Source of the DNA: Phocaeicola abscessus CCUG 55929
GTDB taxonomy: Bacteria; Bacteroidota; Bacteroidia; Bacteroidales; Bacteroidaceae
Reading direction: 5' to 3'
DNA length: 64,000 nucleotides
Assembly: GCF_000312445.1 (NCBI RefSeq)
Contig: NZ_HE997184.1
Span: 195,346 to 259,345, forward strand
The notes beneath the pieces are model-generated. The model ran no database searches, had not been told where the DNA came from, and saw only the letters and a program-made list of their open reading frames with translations. Position 1 is the stretch's first letter, and every line of letters starts with the position of its first letter. The translations under genes were made by a program, and so were the position numbers. This document shows positions 17,599-26,344 of the stretch, piece by piece.

Positions 17599-19125
17599 AT
17601 GAAGAAATATATGCTGTTATTCATCCTAAGCTGGCCCCTCGTCTTATCTGCGAAGGGACAGGCCTACGAAGCCGTATTCAACCGTATTGACGAAGCCTAT
17701 ACCATCAACGGCGACGGCAGTTCCGAATACCGCTACCGGAAAGTGCTGAAACTGAACACCCATTTGGCATTCAACAACCTGTACGGAGAAACATTCATCG
17801 CCTACAACCCTGCGTATCAGACGTTGAAGATTAACGAAGCCTATACGAAGCAGGCCGACGGAACGATCGTCCAAACGCCGGACAATGCTTTCAACCCTTC
17901 GCTCCCGCGCTTTGCCTCCGACGCTCCGGCATACAATCGCTTGATGGAAATGATAGTTACCCATACAGGACTCGAATTGGGCTGTACGATATACTTGGAT
18001 TATACGATTTCGACGAAGACCGGTTATCTGGCCGCAACCGACTTTTACCGCTCATTCAACGATCACAGCCCCATCGAAGAATACCAACTGAGCATTACCG
18101 CTCCGAGCGATTTATTCTATCGACAAACGGTCAAGCCAGGTATCGAACCTCAGAGAAACGGTCGCACCTATATGTGGAAATTCAAAAATATTCCGGCCGT
18201 ATTTCCCGAATCGAACATCGCCTCGAACACCATCCCCTTCTTCTTCGCCTCGACGGAACGAAGCGACGAGGCGCGCGCCAAAGCAATCGGCGATATGATC
18301 GCCGAAGCTGCCCGCGGTACGGTAGACAACTACGTGGGGAAAACCGAATTCTGCGGCATCGCGAAATACGTCGGCAAACAGGTCGACAACAGTCGAGTAC
18401 CGCTCTATTTGGCAAACAGGATCCGCACCCCGCAAGACGTTGCCGACAGCGCTTACGGCACGGCAGCGGAAAAGGCCGCCCTCTTCGCTTCGCTATTGAA
18501 AACCACCGGTACCGAGGGGAGCATCGTTTGCACTTTCCCAAAGAACGTCTCCCCCAGCCTACTCACGCTTTCGAACATTTACATCAAGTCGGGTAATAAA
18601 CTCATCTCGCCGGTCGACGGTTCGGAAAACGAAACGAGCCGGCTAAGCTACCACAATCAGCTGTGGGTCGATGGAAACCGACTTAAGATCGATCTCGTTC
18701 CCGAGCAAGTAACTTATGCGGTAGAAAAAGATTTGAATACGGAAGAAGCGGGACTGTCCCAAAGCGGCGACTATCTGGTATATACCTTACCCGTTCCAGA
18801 CAAAGGCTTCGATACGTGGAGAATCAAAACCTTGAACACGGAACGCAGGCAGACTTACGAAATTCCCACGATGCTGGACGAGACTTGCGAGTATACCCTC
18901 GTCCTGCCCGAAGGAAGAACGTTAGCCACCAAGCCATACGATCGGACGATCCGCAACAAGGTCGGCGAAGTCAGACTCCAACTCGTTCGCGAGGAGAACA
19001 AAGTGAAAATCGCTCGCCATATCCGACTGAACGAGTACCTCATCCCGACATCCTATTACGCAGCCTTCCGCAGCTTAGCCAACTTATGGAATAATCCGGC
19101 TTACCGATCCGTTATCCTCAGGTAA
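17599..19125 (+). CDS. Secreted DUF3857 protein, transglutaminase-like but catalytically incomplete
   Basis: A 508-residue paralogue of the preceding gene with signal peptide ending LSAKG. It has the same N-terminal DUF3857 domain (EAVFNRIDEAYTINGDGSSE and following). In the transglutaminase-like region the segment YGTAAEKAALFASLLK aligns with CGVCKDKAALLISML of its neighbour. The nucleophile position is Ala289 instead of Cys, and the His position is also lost, while the Asp is kept in SPVDGS. It is probably a non-enzymatic partner or binding protein. Seven bases separate it from the active paralogue, so the two are cotranscribed. Confidence 0.8.
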   Translation: MKKYMLLFILSWPLVLSAKGQAYEAVFNRIDEAYTINGDGSSEYRYRKVLKLNTHLAFNNLYGETFIAYNPAYQTLKINEAYTKQADGTIVQTPDNAFNPSLPRFASDAPAYNRLMEMIVTHTGLELGCTIYLDYTISTKTGYLAATDFYRSFNDHSPIEEYQLSITAPSDLFYRQTVKPGIEPQRNGRTYMWKFKNIPAVFPESNIASNTIPFFFASTERSDEARAKAIGDMIAEAARGTVDNYVGKTEFCGIAKYVGKQVDNSRVPLYLANRIRTPQDVADSAYGTAAEKAALFASLLKTTGTEGSIVCTFPKNVSPSLLTLSNIYIKSGNKLISPVDGSENETSRLSYHNQLWVDGNRLKIDLVPEQVTYAVEKDLNTEEAGLSQSGDYLVYTLPVPDKGFDTWRIKTLNTERRQTYEIPTMLDETCEYTLVLPEGRTLATKPYDRTIRNKVGEVRLQLVREENKVKIARHIRLNEYLIPTSYYAAFRSLANLWNNPAYRSVILR

Positions 19126-19147
19126 GCGAGACCGTTCTTTGGTGAAA

Positions 19148-19188
19148 GAAGTGTTTCCCCGGGTCCTACAATACCGGAGAAACACTTC
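19148..19188 (+). terminator. Hairpin after the DUF3857 operon
   Basis: GAAGTGTTTC pairs perfectly with GAAACACTTC, with an inner CCGG/CCGG extension past small bulges. It begins 22 bases after the stop codon. No T tract follows, so termination strength is uncertain. Confidence 0.5.
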
Positions 19189-19236
19189 CTAAACACGCTT
19201 CGATGTCAGCAATGTTTACTTAATGTATAAACATCT

Positions 19237-19833
19237 CTAACACGATACCGAAAAATAAATGCACGACAAGAGTAAAAACAGATTGTCTTCATTATTAAAC
19301 ATTTCGCGCAAGATCTTCATGGATTTATAAATATGTGTTTCTACCGTTCGCGGCGATATTTGCAGAATTTGGGCGATTTCTTTCGCTTTCAACCCCTGTA
19401 AATAACTCATGCGGATGCACAGTCTTCCTTTTTCAGGCAACTTAGCGATGGCCGTTTTCAATTCTTCGTATTGCTCATGGTTGATTATCCGTTCGAAAAC
19501 GGGATTGTCGTAGGGTGAAAAATAATCCAGCGCCTTTTGCATGATTTCCATTTCTGCATGTCTCTCCGTCTTTACCTGTCGATGCTTTAATACGTTTAAC
19601 GCTCTATTGTACACCATTTCATACAGCAACGAAATAAATGAATCCTCCATGACGATGTTTTCCCGGTTTTCCCACACATAGATGAAAACGTCCTGCACAA
19701 TATCTTCGCCGGTTTCTTTATCCACAAACCGGCATGCATAGTACAACAGGCGCGGGAAATAAGCATGGAAAAATGCATTCATCACCTTTGAACGCATCGG
19801 AATCAAACAGATCATCGAAAAACTCGAATACAT
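19237..19833 (-). CDS. ECF RNA polymerase sigma factor, probably altered at its 5' end
   Basis: Up to 198 residues. Sigma region 2 is present (FFHAYFPRLLYYACRFV, DIVQDVFIYVWENRENI), as is region 4 (LPEKGRLCIRMSYLQGLKAKEIAQILQISPRTVETHIYKS). Region 2.1 is short: where relatives read AF-xx-LFHAYFPRL, this one has NAFFHAYFPRL. The residues before it come from DNA that on the other strand encodes the tail of a FecR protein. The true start could be the ATG at 19833, 19797 or 19782. The normal partner, a complete FecR gene downstream on the same strand, is missing. It may be a pseudogene or a truncated but active factor. Confidence 0.65.
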   Translation of the reverse strand: MYSSFSMICLIPMRSKVMNAFFHAYFPRLLYYACRFVDKETGEDIVQDVFIYVWENRENIVMEDSFISLLYEMVYNRALNVLKHRQVKTERHAEMEIMQKALDYFSPYDNPVFERIINHEQYEELKTAIAKLPEKGRLCIRMSYLQGLKAKEIAQILQISPRTVETHIYKSMKILREMFNNEDNLFLLLSCIYFSVSC

Positions 19834-20011
19834 CTATGGCGAGCGGATTATCCTGCAATTGATGCCGGATGCCCCTTTTGTTAAAACATATTCGGGAGCT
19901 GTCGCACGGGAAGATTCGCTGGAAAATGTGCTGAAAAGTCTTCAAAATGTAATCCCTTTTCATTTCAAGAGGGTCTCCGAAGGATTTGTTATCTCAATGG
20001 AAATCGAATAA
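19763..20011 (+). pseudogene. C-terminal fragment of a FecR-type anti-sigma factor (DUF4974 domain)
   Basis: An open frame without a start codon, about 82 codons ending TAA at 20009. It contains IIEKLEYIYGERIIL, a Tyr-Ser-Gly turn, and SLENVLKSLQNVIPFHFK, ending GFVISMEIE. This is the pattern of the DUF4974 domain that closes FecR-like anti-sigma factors in Bacteroidetes (compare LSQVFKRLSRYYDVQIE in the intact FecR at 51.2-52.4 kb). The transmembrane and FecR domains are absent. It runs opposite to, and overlaps, the 5' end of the adjacent sigma gene, which indicates an inversion or deletion junction. Confidence 0.6.
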
Positions 20012-20304
20012 CATATTAATTCTTCCGGGATTGATTTAATAATTGCAGAAGTTATCTCGAAATCAACTTCTGTTAATTGCTGAAGATTCATTACGTTTAG
20101 TGACTCTATGGAATAACTTGGGACATAATTAACGTGAGTTCGATATAAGATCTGAATTTATTTGATTGAATAATAGGAACATAGCGATAAAATATTAAAT
20201 TTATAGTGCCAAACATAGCATTTAAACGATTACTACTATATTCACAGAGTCTAAAGTTACAGAGATTTATATTATATTTGCACAAATCCTTAACATATAT
20301 CGCA
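20012..20304. other. AT-rich intergenic region
   Basis: About 290 bases after the FecR remnant. It holds the probable -7 box TATATTTG at 20273-20280 (TAnnTTTG) for the reductase gene, whose ATG follows 24 bases later. No other feature was seen. Confidence 0.5.
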
Positions 20305-21273
20305 ATGAAAATCTTGATTTACGGAGCAGGTGTTGTGGGCAGTACATACGGTTGGCTGCTCCATGAGAACGGAAATGACGTGACCGTACTTGTCCGCAAG
20401 GAGAAGAAAGTTGCTTTGGCTGGAAACGGTATCCATATCGTCTGCCAAGATTTCAGAAATGACACAAAGGGTGTGTCAGATGTTGTGTTCAAGCCACATG
20501 TCATAGACGAATTGCCAGCAGACAACGATTTCGACTACATCATCGTGGCCACGAACAAGTTGCAGCTTCCGAGCGTGCTACCTGCATTGAAAGCCGGTGC
20601 GGGCAAGGCAAACATCGTTTTCTTCCAGCACAACTGGGATGCTTTCGACGAGATTGCATCTTATCTGCGCCCCGAACAGTATTTCTTCGGCTTTCCCTTT
20701 ATGGTGGGCGGGGAAAGGAACGGTTTAGAGATACACAGTTATATTTCCGGACTGAAATATTCCTGTACTCCTTTGGGCGAAACGGACGGAAGCGTGACCG
20801 AAAGGGTAAAAACTTTTGCGGAAATATTGAAAAACGCAAACCTGAAGCCTTATATATCCGACCGAATTTCAGTCTGGCTCATCTCCCATTACGCCACAGC
20901 TGCCGGACTCTCCGCAGGTGTCATGTGTGCAGGAGGTGCGTCGAAATTCATCAAAAACATAGATATGCTCAAAACAGCAATACGCGCCATCCGCGAAGGG
21001 TTTGCCATTTGTCGGAAGAAAAGAATAGCCCCCAAAGACGAGAAAGCGAACAGACTCTACCGTCTCCCCTTGTTCCTTGCCGTGCCCATCGCCCAAAAAA
21101 TATATGCAGACGAAGCATTGCAAAAAATGTTCGACGGGCATGTCACTCATTCACCCGACGAAATCCGACAAATGCTGGATGATATGATTGAAGGCGGAAA
21201 GACGTACCGCGTAGACACGCCTAACCTTACTGCAATGAGGGAACAAGTCGGCTGTATTTGCGCTGTGAGATGA
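20305..21273 (+). CDS. Ketopantoate reductase family (ApbA/PanE-like) protein
   Basis: A 322-residue protein starting MKILIYGAGVVGSTYGWLL, the Rossmann dinucleotide-binding motif at the extreme N-terminus. FDYIIVATNKLQL is the typical third strand of the family, and the C-terminal half is helical. A frame open further upstream is rejected because a promoter-like TATATTTG box lies inside it, 24 bases before the chosen ATG. Family members include 2-dehydropantoate 2-reductase and many paralogues. The C-terminal substrate signature of true PanE is not clear, so a role in pantothenate synthesis is only possible. It stands next to rearranged DNA. Confidence 0.75.
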   Translation: MKILIYGAGVVGSTYGWLLHENGNDVTVLVRKEKKVALAGNGIHIVCQDFRNDTKGVSDVVFKPHVIDELPADNDFDYIIVATNKLQLPSVLPALKAGAGKANIVFFQHNWDAFDEIASYLRPEQYFFGFPFMVGGERNGLEIHSYISGLKYSCTPLGETDGSVTERVKTFAEILKNANLKPYISDRISVWLISHYATAAGLSAGVMCAGGASKFIKNIDMLKTAIRAIREGFAICRKKRIAPKDEKANRLYRLPLFLAVPIAQKIYADEALQKMFDGHVTHSPDEIRQMLDDMIEGGKTYRVDTPNLTAMREQVGCICAVR

Positions 21274-21423
21274 CCGCATAAGGCATACGGATAGCAGTGC
21301 TGACGCATCGCAATAATGCAGATAGTTCTCAATCCCTATAATGTATACATACAGAATGGGTAATTCACTGGGAAAGCTGAGACGTTCTTGTAGAATTTGA
21401 AACGACCGATTTAAATAATTGAT

Positions 21424-22110
21424 ATGACACAGAAAAATTCCTATACTCGATTGATAAATCGCTACGACGATGTTCTGACAGGTCGTAAATGGTGGTCGTG
21501 GCTGTATATGCACTGCCTCTGGAAAACCGACGACAATGCCGTTGCCCGAGAAGTGCTGGAAATGATTCCAGACAATTTTCGCGGCAAGATGCTTGACGTG
21601 CCTGTGGGTACGGCCGTTTTTACCTGCGACAAATACCGTCGGATGACAAAGGCTGGGATTACGGGGTTGGATTATTCTCAGGAGATGCTCAATATTGCAC
21701 GTTTGCGCTTCGACGAAGCGGGAATAAGGCATGTTGCTCTGCAGCAGGGCGATGTATGCGATTTGCCTTTTCCCGGCGACCATTTCGACCTCGTGCTCTC
21801 GATGAACGGCTTCCATGCCTTCCCCGATAAAGAATTGGCATTTGCCGAGGTCTCCCGCGTACTCAAATCCGGCGGCACGTTTTGTGGATGTTTTTACATC
21901 AAGGGAGAACGTAAGCCTGCCGACTGGTTTGTCCGAAAGGTTTTGGACAAAAAGGGACTGTTCATACCTCCTCATTATACACGACAGCAAGCCGAGGAGA
22001 AACTGCGTTCCCTGTTCGGAGCAAACGTGGAAGTAAGAAACGAACGATCCATACTGATTTTCAAATGTGTCAAGCCGGATACGGATAGTTATTCACGAAA
22101 ACAGTTGTGA
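21424..22110 (+). CDS. Class I SAM-dependent methyltransferase
   Basis: A 228-residue protein. Motif I is LDVPVGTAVFT (the usual GxGxG replaced by PVGTA), followed by GLDYSQEMLNIARLRF, QGDVCDLPFPGDHFDLV and EVSRVLKSGGTF. This order is that of the UbiE/Methyltransf_11 group. The acceptor is unknown. It is 150 bp after the PanE-like gene and in the same direction. The unusual motif I is still compatible with SAM binding but is worth noting. Confidence 0.8.
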   Translation: MTQKNSYTRLINRYDDVLTGRKWWSWLYMHCLWKTDDNAVAREVLEMIPDNFRGKMLDVPVGTAVFTCDKYRRMTKAGITGLDYSQEMLNIARLRFDEAGIRHVALQQGDVCDLPFPGDHFDLVLSMNGFHAFPDKELAFAEVSRVLKSGGTFCGCFYIKGERKPADWFVRKVLDKKGLFIPPHYTRQQAEEKLRSLFGANVEVRNERSILIFKCVKPDTDSYSRKQL

Positions 22111-22288
22111 TTTTCAAGGAAATATGACATCATATTTTCGTATATTTGCTGGTGAATGAAAACAGTCGGTACCAACGACGGAGAAAATCCCTATTTCTTT
22201 CACTGCAGTGGATGAGACTTTCGCAGCGAATTTATATCAATAACATTTTAATCGATTAAATAGATAAACAACGATTAATTAATATATA

Positions 22289-22590
22289 ATGGAAGTAAGA
22301 GTAGAAAAAGACTTTTGGGAGATATTTCCCAATGCCGAAAATCGGTCTGTTGATGCTGACCGGAGTAAATAACCGCTACGACGAACGCGAGAAGTATGAA
22401 TGCCTGCTGGAAACGGCGCAAGAGAAAGCCAAAGAGTTCATTCGCGAATCGGAGTTTGCCCAAAATGCCCGATCGCGGAAGTGTGGCTATGAACGTTGCC
22501 TATTCGTTTTACTTCAACAAAGTAATATGTGTACCGGTCGTAGAAACCCTTATAGGGCAAGGCCGTTCAGTACGCCCTGTCAAGGGTGAT
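22289..22590 (+). pseudogene. Frameshifted remnant of a B3/B4 tRNA-binding-domain protein
   Basis: The ATG at 22289 starts MEVRVEKDFWEIFPNA. After a shift into the next frame it reads IGLLMLTGVNNRYDEREKYE, then AQEKAKEFIRESEFAQN, and after a second shift PIAEVW. In series these resemble the start of B3/4-domain proteins (FWE-FP-A-IGV-V--GV-N, then a helix ending in ENP-IA-W). At least two frameshifts and an early stop make it non-functional. The rest of the gene is not recognisable. The family assignment rests on recalled pattern only. Confidence 0.45.
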
Positions 22591-23084
22591 TAGTCGGAAT
22601 GCTGCAATAAAGTTCCCCCCTCACGAAAACGATCGCCTTCAGGCTATCTCGCAGGTAGAGCTTCTGAAGAACGACACGATTATCCAAGGACGACATATCC
22701 CTTGCAAAAGGACATATCGGTCTGTGCTTTATAACGACCAGAATGATGAAGCGATTGGCTGAACCGATAGCATTCGAGAACTTGCAAGATGTTTGATGTA
22801 CGGATCCTTCATCCTACAGGCAGGTGGGGCTGAGAGACGGTGTGGCGAATTGGAAGAATGCGACAGTCATCTTGGCCGAGCAGTTACTTTTCATAAAAAA
22901 TATTAATTTTACTCCCGACCAATGTAAACTTTCGTTTATTTGTAAAATGTATAAGAACCGAATTTTAGTACGATTAGTAAATGCGATTGCATGACGACCG
23001 ATGAGAATGATTGAACATAAAGAGGGTATGTTCCTGATTCCTGTTTGTAAGTCCCTCTAATTATCAACCTTAATATCTAATTAA
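22591..23084. other. Intergenic region before the orphan SusC/SusD pair
   Basis: About 490 bases. An open frame of some 68 codons crosses the start of this stretch and ends at 22763 (it includes LLKNDTIIQGRHIPCK and SVLYNDQNDEAIG). It has no start codon and faintly recalls transposase sequence, which I cannot confirm. The AT-rich 3' part, 22900-23080, is presumably the susC leader; no consensus promoter was found. Confidence 0.3.
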
Positions 23085-26000
23085 ATGAAAAGACAAAGAA
23101 AGAATTTAATCGATGTATGCATCGAACTGATGCTTTTTCTCGGTTTACCGTGGAATCAGGCATTAGCTGCATCGACATCTTGGTTGCCGGTAGAGGTCGA
23201 TATCCCTCAACAACAAAGGCGTGTAACCGGTATAGTGAAAGATACGTCGGGCGAGCCGATTGTCGGTGCCAATGTGTTGGAAAAAGGAACGACGAACGGT
23301 ACTGTCACCGATATAAATGGGAACTTCGCCTTGGATATTTCTGGAAATATCACTTTAATTATTTCTTATATCGGGTATGATACTCAGGAGGTCTCCATGG
23401 AGGGTAAGAGTGCTCTTTCGATCATATTGAAAGAGGACGCCAAACTGTTGGGCGAAGTGGTCGTCTTGGGTTATGGGGCCAACGCTCGTAAGCAAGATTT
23501 GTCGGCATCGGTGGGTGTGGTGAGTAATGCCGAAGAATTAGCCGTTCGGCCGGTAACCTCTACCGAAGGCATGTTGCAGGGGCAGTTGGCGGGTGTCACC
23601 ATTCAATCGAACGGCGGTGACCCGACTCATTCGCTCAATATCGTTATTCGCGGACAAGGTTCGCAGAAGGGAGACAATGTGCTTTGGGTAGTGGATGGCG
23701 TACCCGGCGCTCCCATCGCTTCGATGAACGACATCGAAAATATCGTGGTACTGAAAGACGCCGCTTCGGCTGCCATCTACGGCGCGCAGTCAGGTGCGGG
23801 AGGAGTCGTGTTGATTACGACTAAAAAGGCTAACGAAGGTACTCCCGCTTTGTCGTACGATGGTATTTACGGCATTCGTCAAGCCACTAATCTGATAGAA
23901 CCGTTGAATGCACCACAGCAAATAGAGATGCGCAAACTCTCGTATGCCAATGCGGGGCTGACGCTTCCTACGGGATGGGATGTAACTAAGAATCCTTGGG
24001 TGGGGACTACGCGTACGGATTGGATGGACGCTATCTTCCGCAAAGCTTTTTATCAACGTCACAACATCGCTCTGAACGTAGGTGCGGAGAATTATCAAAG
24101 CCGCTTATCGTTTGCTTACGATGACGATGAGGGCGTATTGATCAACACGTTCAACAAGAATCTTTCTCTTCGCTATAACGGCAAGATCAAACTCAATAAA
24201 TGGGTGACCGTCAGCGAGGATTTCGTGTGGAAAAACACCGAAGTACGTTCCAAGGATACGGATAACGATGGATATACCGGCCCTATTCTTTCCGCTGTTT
24301 ATATGCCTGCCAGCGCCTCCGTCTACAATGTGCTCGACGGTAGTTACGGCGGTACTACGACTGAAGATCCTGCATATATCGCTCAATACGGTTCGAACTT
24401 CGCCGATATTCATGGCGATGCCGTGAATCCCGTCCGCCTGTTGAAAGCGGAAAACAGATATGATAAGACCAGCGAGCTCTGGAGTACGACCAGTCTGGAG
24501 ATTGCCAATCTGGTTCCCGGGCTGAAGTTTACCAGTCGTTTCACGTATAACTTGGATAACAATCATTATAAGAATTTCAACCCCATCCGCGACGAAGTAG
24601 GCAAGCCGGTGCTCTCGAACAGTCTGACGGAGACCACCTTTCGCGTCGATACTTGGCAAACGGAGAATACGTTGATCTATGATAAGACTTTCGGCGAACA
24701 CACGTTAGGCGCCTTGCTCTCCACTACGGCCGATCATTACAGTCGACGAGGCTTCGAAGCGAACGGTAAAGATTTCGCCGATGAGTCGGCTTTCCTGCAA
24801 TATTTGGCTTATGCGGGGACGACCAAGGCCATCGATTATTTAGTCGGTCCCGACGCTAATGTGTCATTGATTGCCCGTTTAGCCTATTCGTACCATGATC
24901 GTTATTTTTTGACGGCTTCCTATCGTCGCGATTACGCTGGTCGCTTACCGAAAGAGAACAACTACGGAGACTTTCCCGCAGTGACGCTCGGATGGAAAAT
25001 CTCCAATGAGCAGTTCTTTAAGCGAAGCGCTATGATCGACCTGCTGAAATTACGAGCGTCTTGGGGGCGCGTAGGAAACCTGGGATCTATTCCCTTCAAC
25101 TATAGATCCGCTTTGTTGAACAAGTCATCCTGGGCGGAGCAGGCGCAATACGGCGTAGAGGTTAACAAACTGTGGGATAACTTCGTGTACAATGCCACCG
25201 CGTTGAACCCTCACCTGACATGGGAAACCTCCGAACAGATTGACGTGGGTATTGACTTGGAAATGTTCAAAAGACGCTTGTCGCTCTCAGCAGACTACTT
25301 TAACAAACGTACGTATAACCTCATTCAACAGGAAACGATGAACTGGCCTTCGACCATTGGGATAGATCCGATGTTCGTAAACAGAGGAGAGGTGCGCAAC
25401 CGCGGCTTCGAAATGCAGTTGGATTGGAAGGACAGGGTGAATAAAAACTTCTCGTACTTTGTATCGGGAAACTTCTCTTACCTGAAGAACAAAGTGACCG
25501 ATATCGGCGTGAAGAATGCTGACGGAACGCCGGGAGTGTGGACAGGGACGACGGATAGATACGGTGCCGAAACTGACGGTAGTTTCCGAGCCGTTCCCTA
25601 TACCTATCAAACGGGCGAAGGCCAGCCGTTGAATTCTTACTATCTGTATAAAACGGACGGACTTTTCCACAGCGATGAAGAGGCGGCTGCATGGAATGCC
25701 GCGCACGGAACATACAAGATCAACGCCGAAGGGAAACAGGAATGGGTAGGGATTCAACCCAACGCCAAAGCTGGCGACTTGAGATTTGTCGATACTAATC
25801 AGGACGGTATGCTCACCGACGCGGATCGGCAGTATATGGGCAACGCTACTCCCAAAACGACTTTCGCCTTTACGTTGGGATTCACTTATAAGAAATTCTC
25901 GTTCAGCACTATGTTACAGGGCGTAGGCGGTGCACAGGCGTTGTACGTGGGGAAATACATGTTGTTGAGCGACGTGGAAGGGAATTTCAACCGCTCGAGC

Positions 26001-26342
26001 GAGATCCTGAATGCGTGGAGCCCGAGGAATACCGGTTCCGACATCCCTCGCCTGTCGAAGAATGACCCGAACGGAAACTTCTCCAAAGCTTCCGACTGGT
26101 ATTTGGAAGACGCCTCTTATCTTCGTCTGAAAAATGTGACTCTCTCTTACGACTTGACCGATCTGCTCCGCAGATGCGCTCATCTGAAAGAGCGTAACAG
26201 CCGCATAACGGTATATCTCAGCGGTGAGAACCTGGCTACCTTTACTGACTATTCGGGCATGGATCCCGAATGCGGTGGCTGGGATGCCATGAAGTATCCG
26301 GTATCGAGGGTATTCTCCGTAGGAGTAAAGTTAACTTACTAA
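23085..26342 (+). CDS. SusC/RagA-type TonB-dependent outer-membrane transporter
   Basis: A 1085-residue protein. The N-terminal signal region ends near ALAAS. A carboxypeptidase-D-like regulatory domain follows (VTGIVKDTSGEPIVGANVLEKGTTNGTVTD), then the SusC plug entry (EVVVLGYGANARKQDLSASV), the plug, and a 22-strand barrel ending in an aromatic (SVGVKLTY). There is no N-terminal STN domain, so direct signalling to an anti-sigma factor is not expected. It imports a ligand with the SusD protein encoded 2 bp downstream. No glycan-active enzyme or intact regulator lies nearby, so the substrate is unknown. Confidence 0.93.
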   Translation: MKRQRKNLIDVCIELMLFLGLPWNQALAASTSWLPVEVDIPQQQRRVTGIVKDTSGEPIVGANVLEKGTTNGTVTDINGNFALDISGNITLIISYIGYDTQEVSMEGKSALSIILKEDAKLLGEVVVLGYGANARKQDLSASVGVVSNAEELAVRPVTSTEGMLQGQLAGVTIQSNGGDPTHSLNIVIRGQGSQKGDNVLWVVDGVPGAPIASMNDIENIVVLKDAASAAIYGAQSGAGGVVLITTKKANEGTPALSYDGIYGIRQATNLIEPLNAPQQIEMRKLSYANAGLTLPTGWDVTKNPWVGTTRTDWMDAIFRKAFYQRHNIALNVGAENYQSRLSFAYDDDEGVLINTFNKNLSLRYNGKIKLNKWVTVSEDFVWKNTEVRSKDTDNDGYTGPILSAVYMPASASVYNVLDGSYGGTTTEDPAYIAQYGSNFADIHGDAVNPVRLLKAENRYDKTSELWSTTSLEIANLVPGLKFTSRFTYNLDNNHYKNFNPIRDEVGKPVLSNSLTETTFRVDTWQTENTLIYDKTFGEHTLGALLSTTADHYSRRGFEANGKDFADESAFLQYLAYAGTTKAIDYLVGPDANVSLIARLAYSYHDRYFLTASYRRDYAGRLPKENNYGDFPAVTLGWKISNEQFFKRSAMIDLLKLRASWGRVGNLGSIPFNYRSALLNKSSWAEQAQYGVEVNKLWDNFVYNATALNPHLTWETSEQIDVGIDLEMFKRRLSLSADYFNKRTYNLIQQETMNWPSTIGIDPMFVNRGEVRNRGFEMQLDWKDRVNKNFSYFVSGNFSYLKNKVTDIGVKNADGTPGVWTGTTDRYGAETDGSFRAVPYTYQTGEGQPLNSYYLYKTDGLFHSDEEAAAWNAAHGTYKINAEGKQEWVGIQPNAKAGDLRFVDTNQDGMLTDADRQYMGNATPKTTFAFTLGFTYKKFSFSTMLQGVGGAQALYVGKYMLLSDVEGNFNRSSEILNAWSPRNTGSDIPRLSKNDPNGNFSKASDWYLEDASYLRLKNVTLSYDLTDLLRRCAHLKERNSRITVYLSGENLATFTDYSGMDPECGGWDAMKYPVSRVFSVGVKLTY

Positions 26343-26344
26343 GT

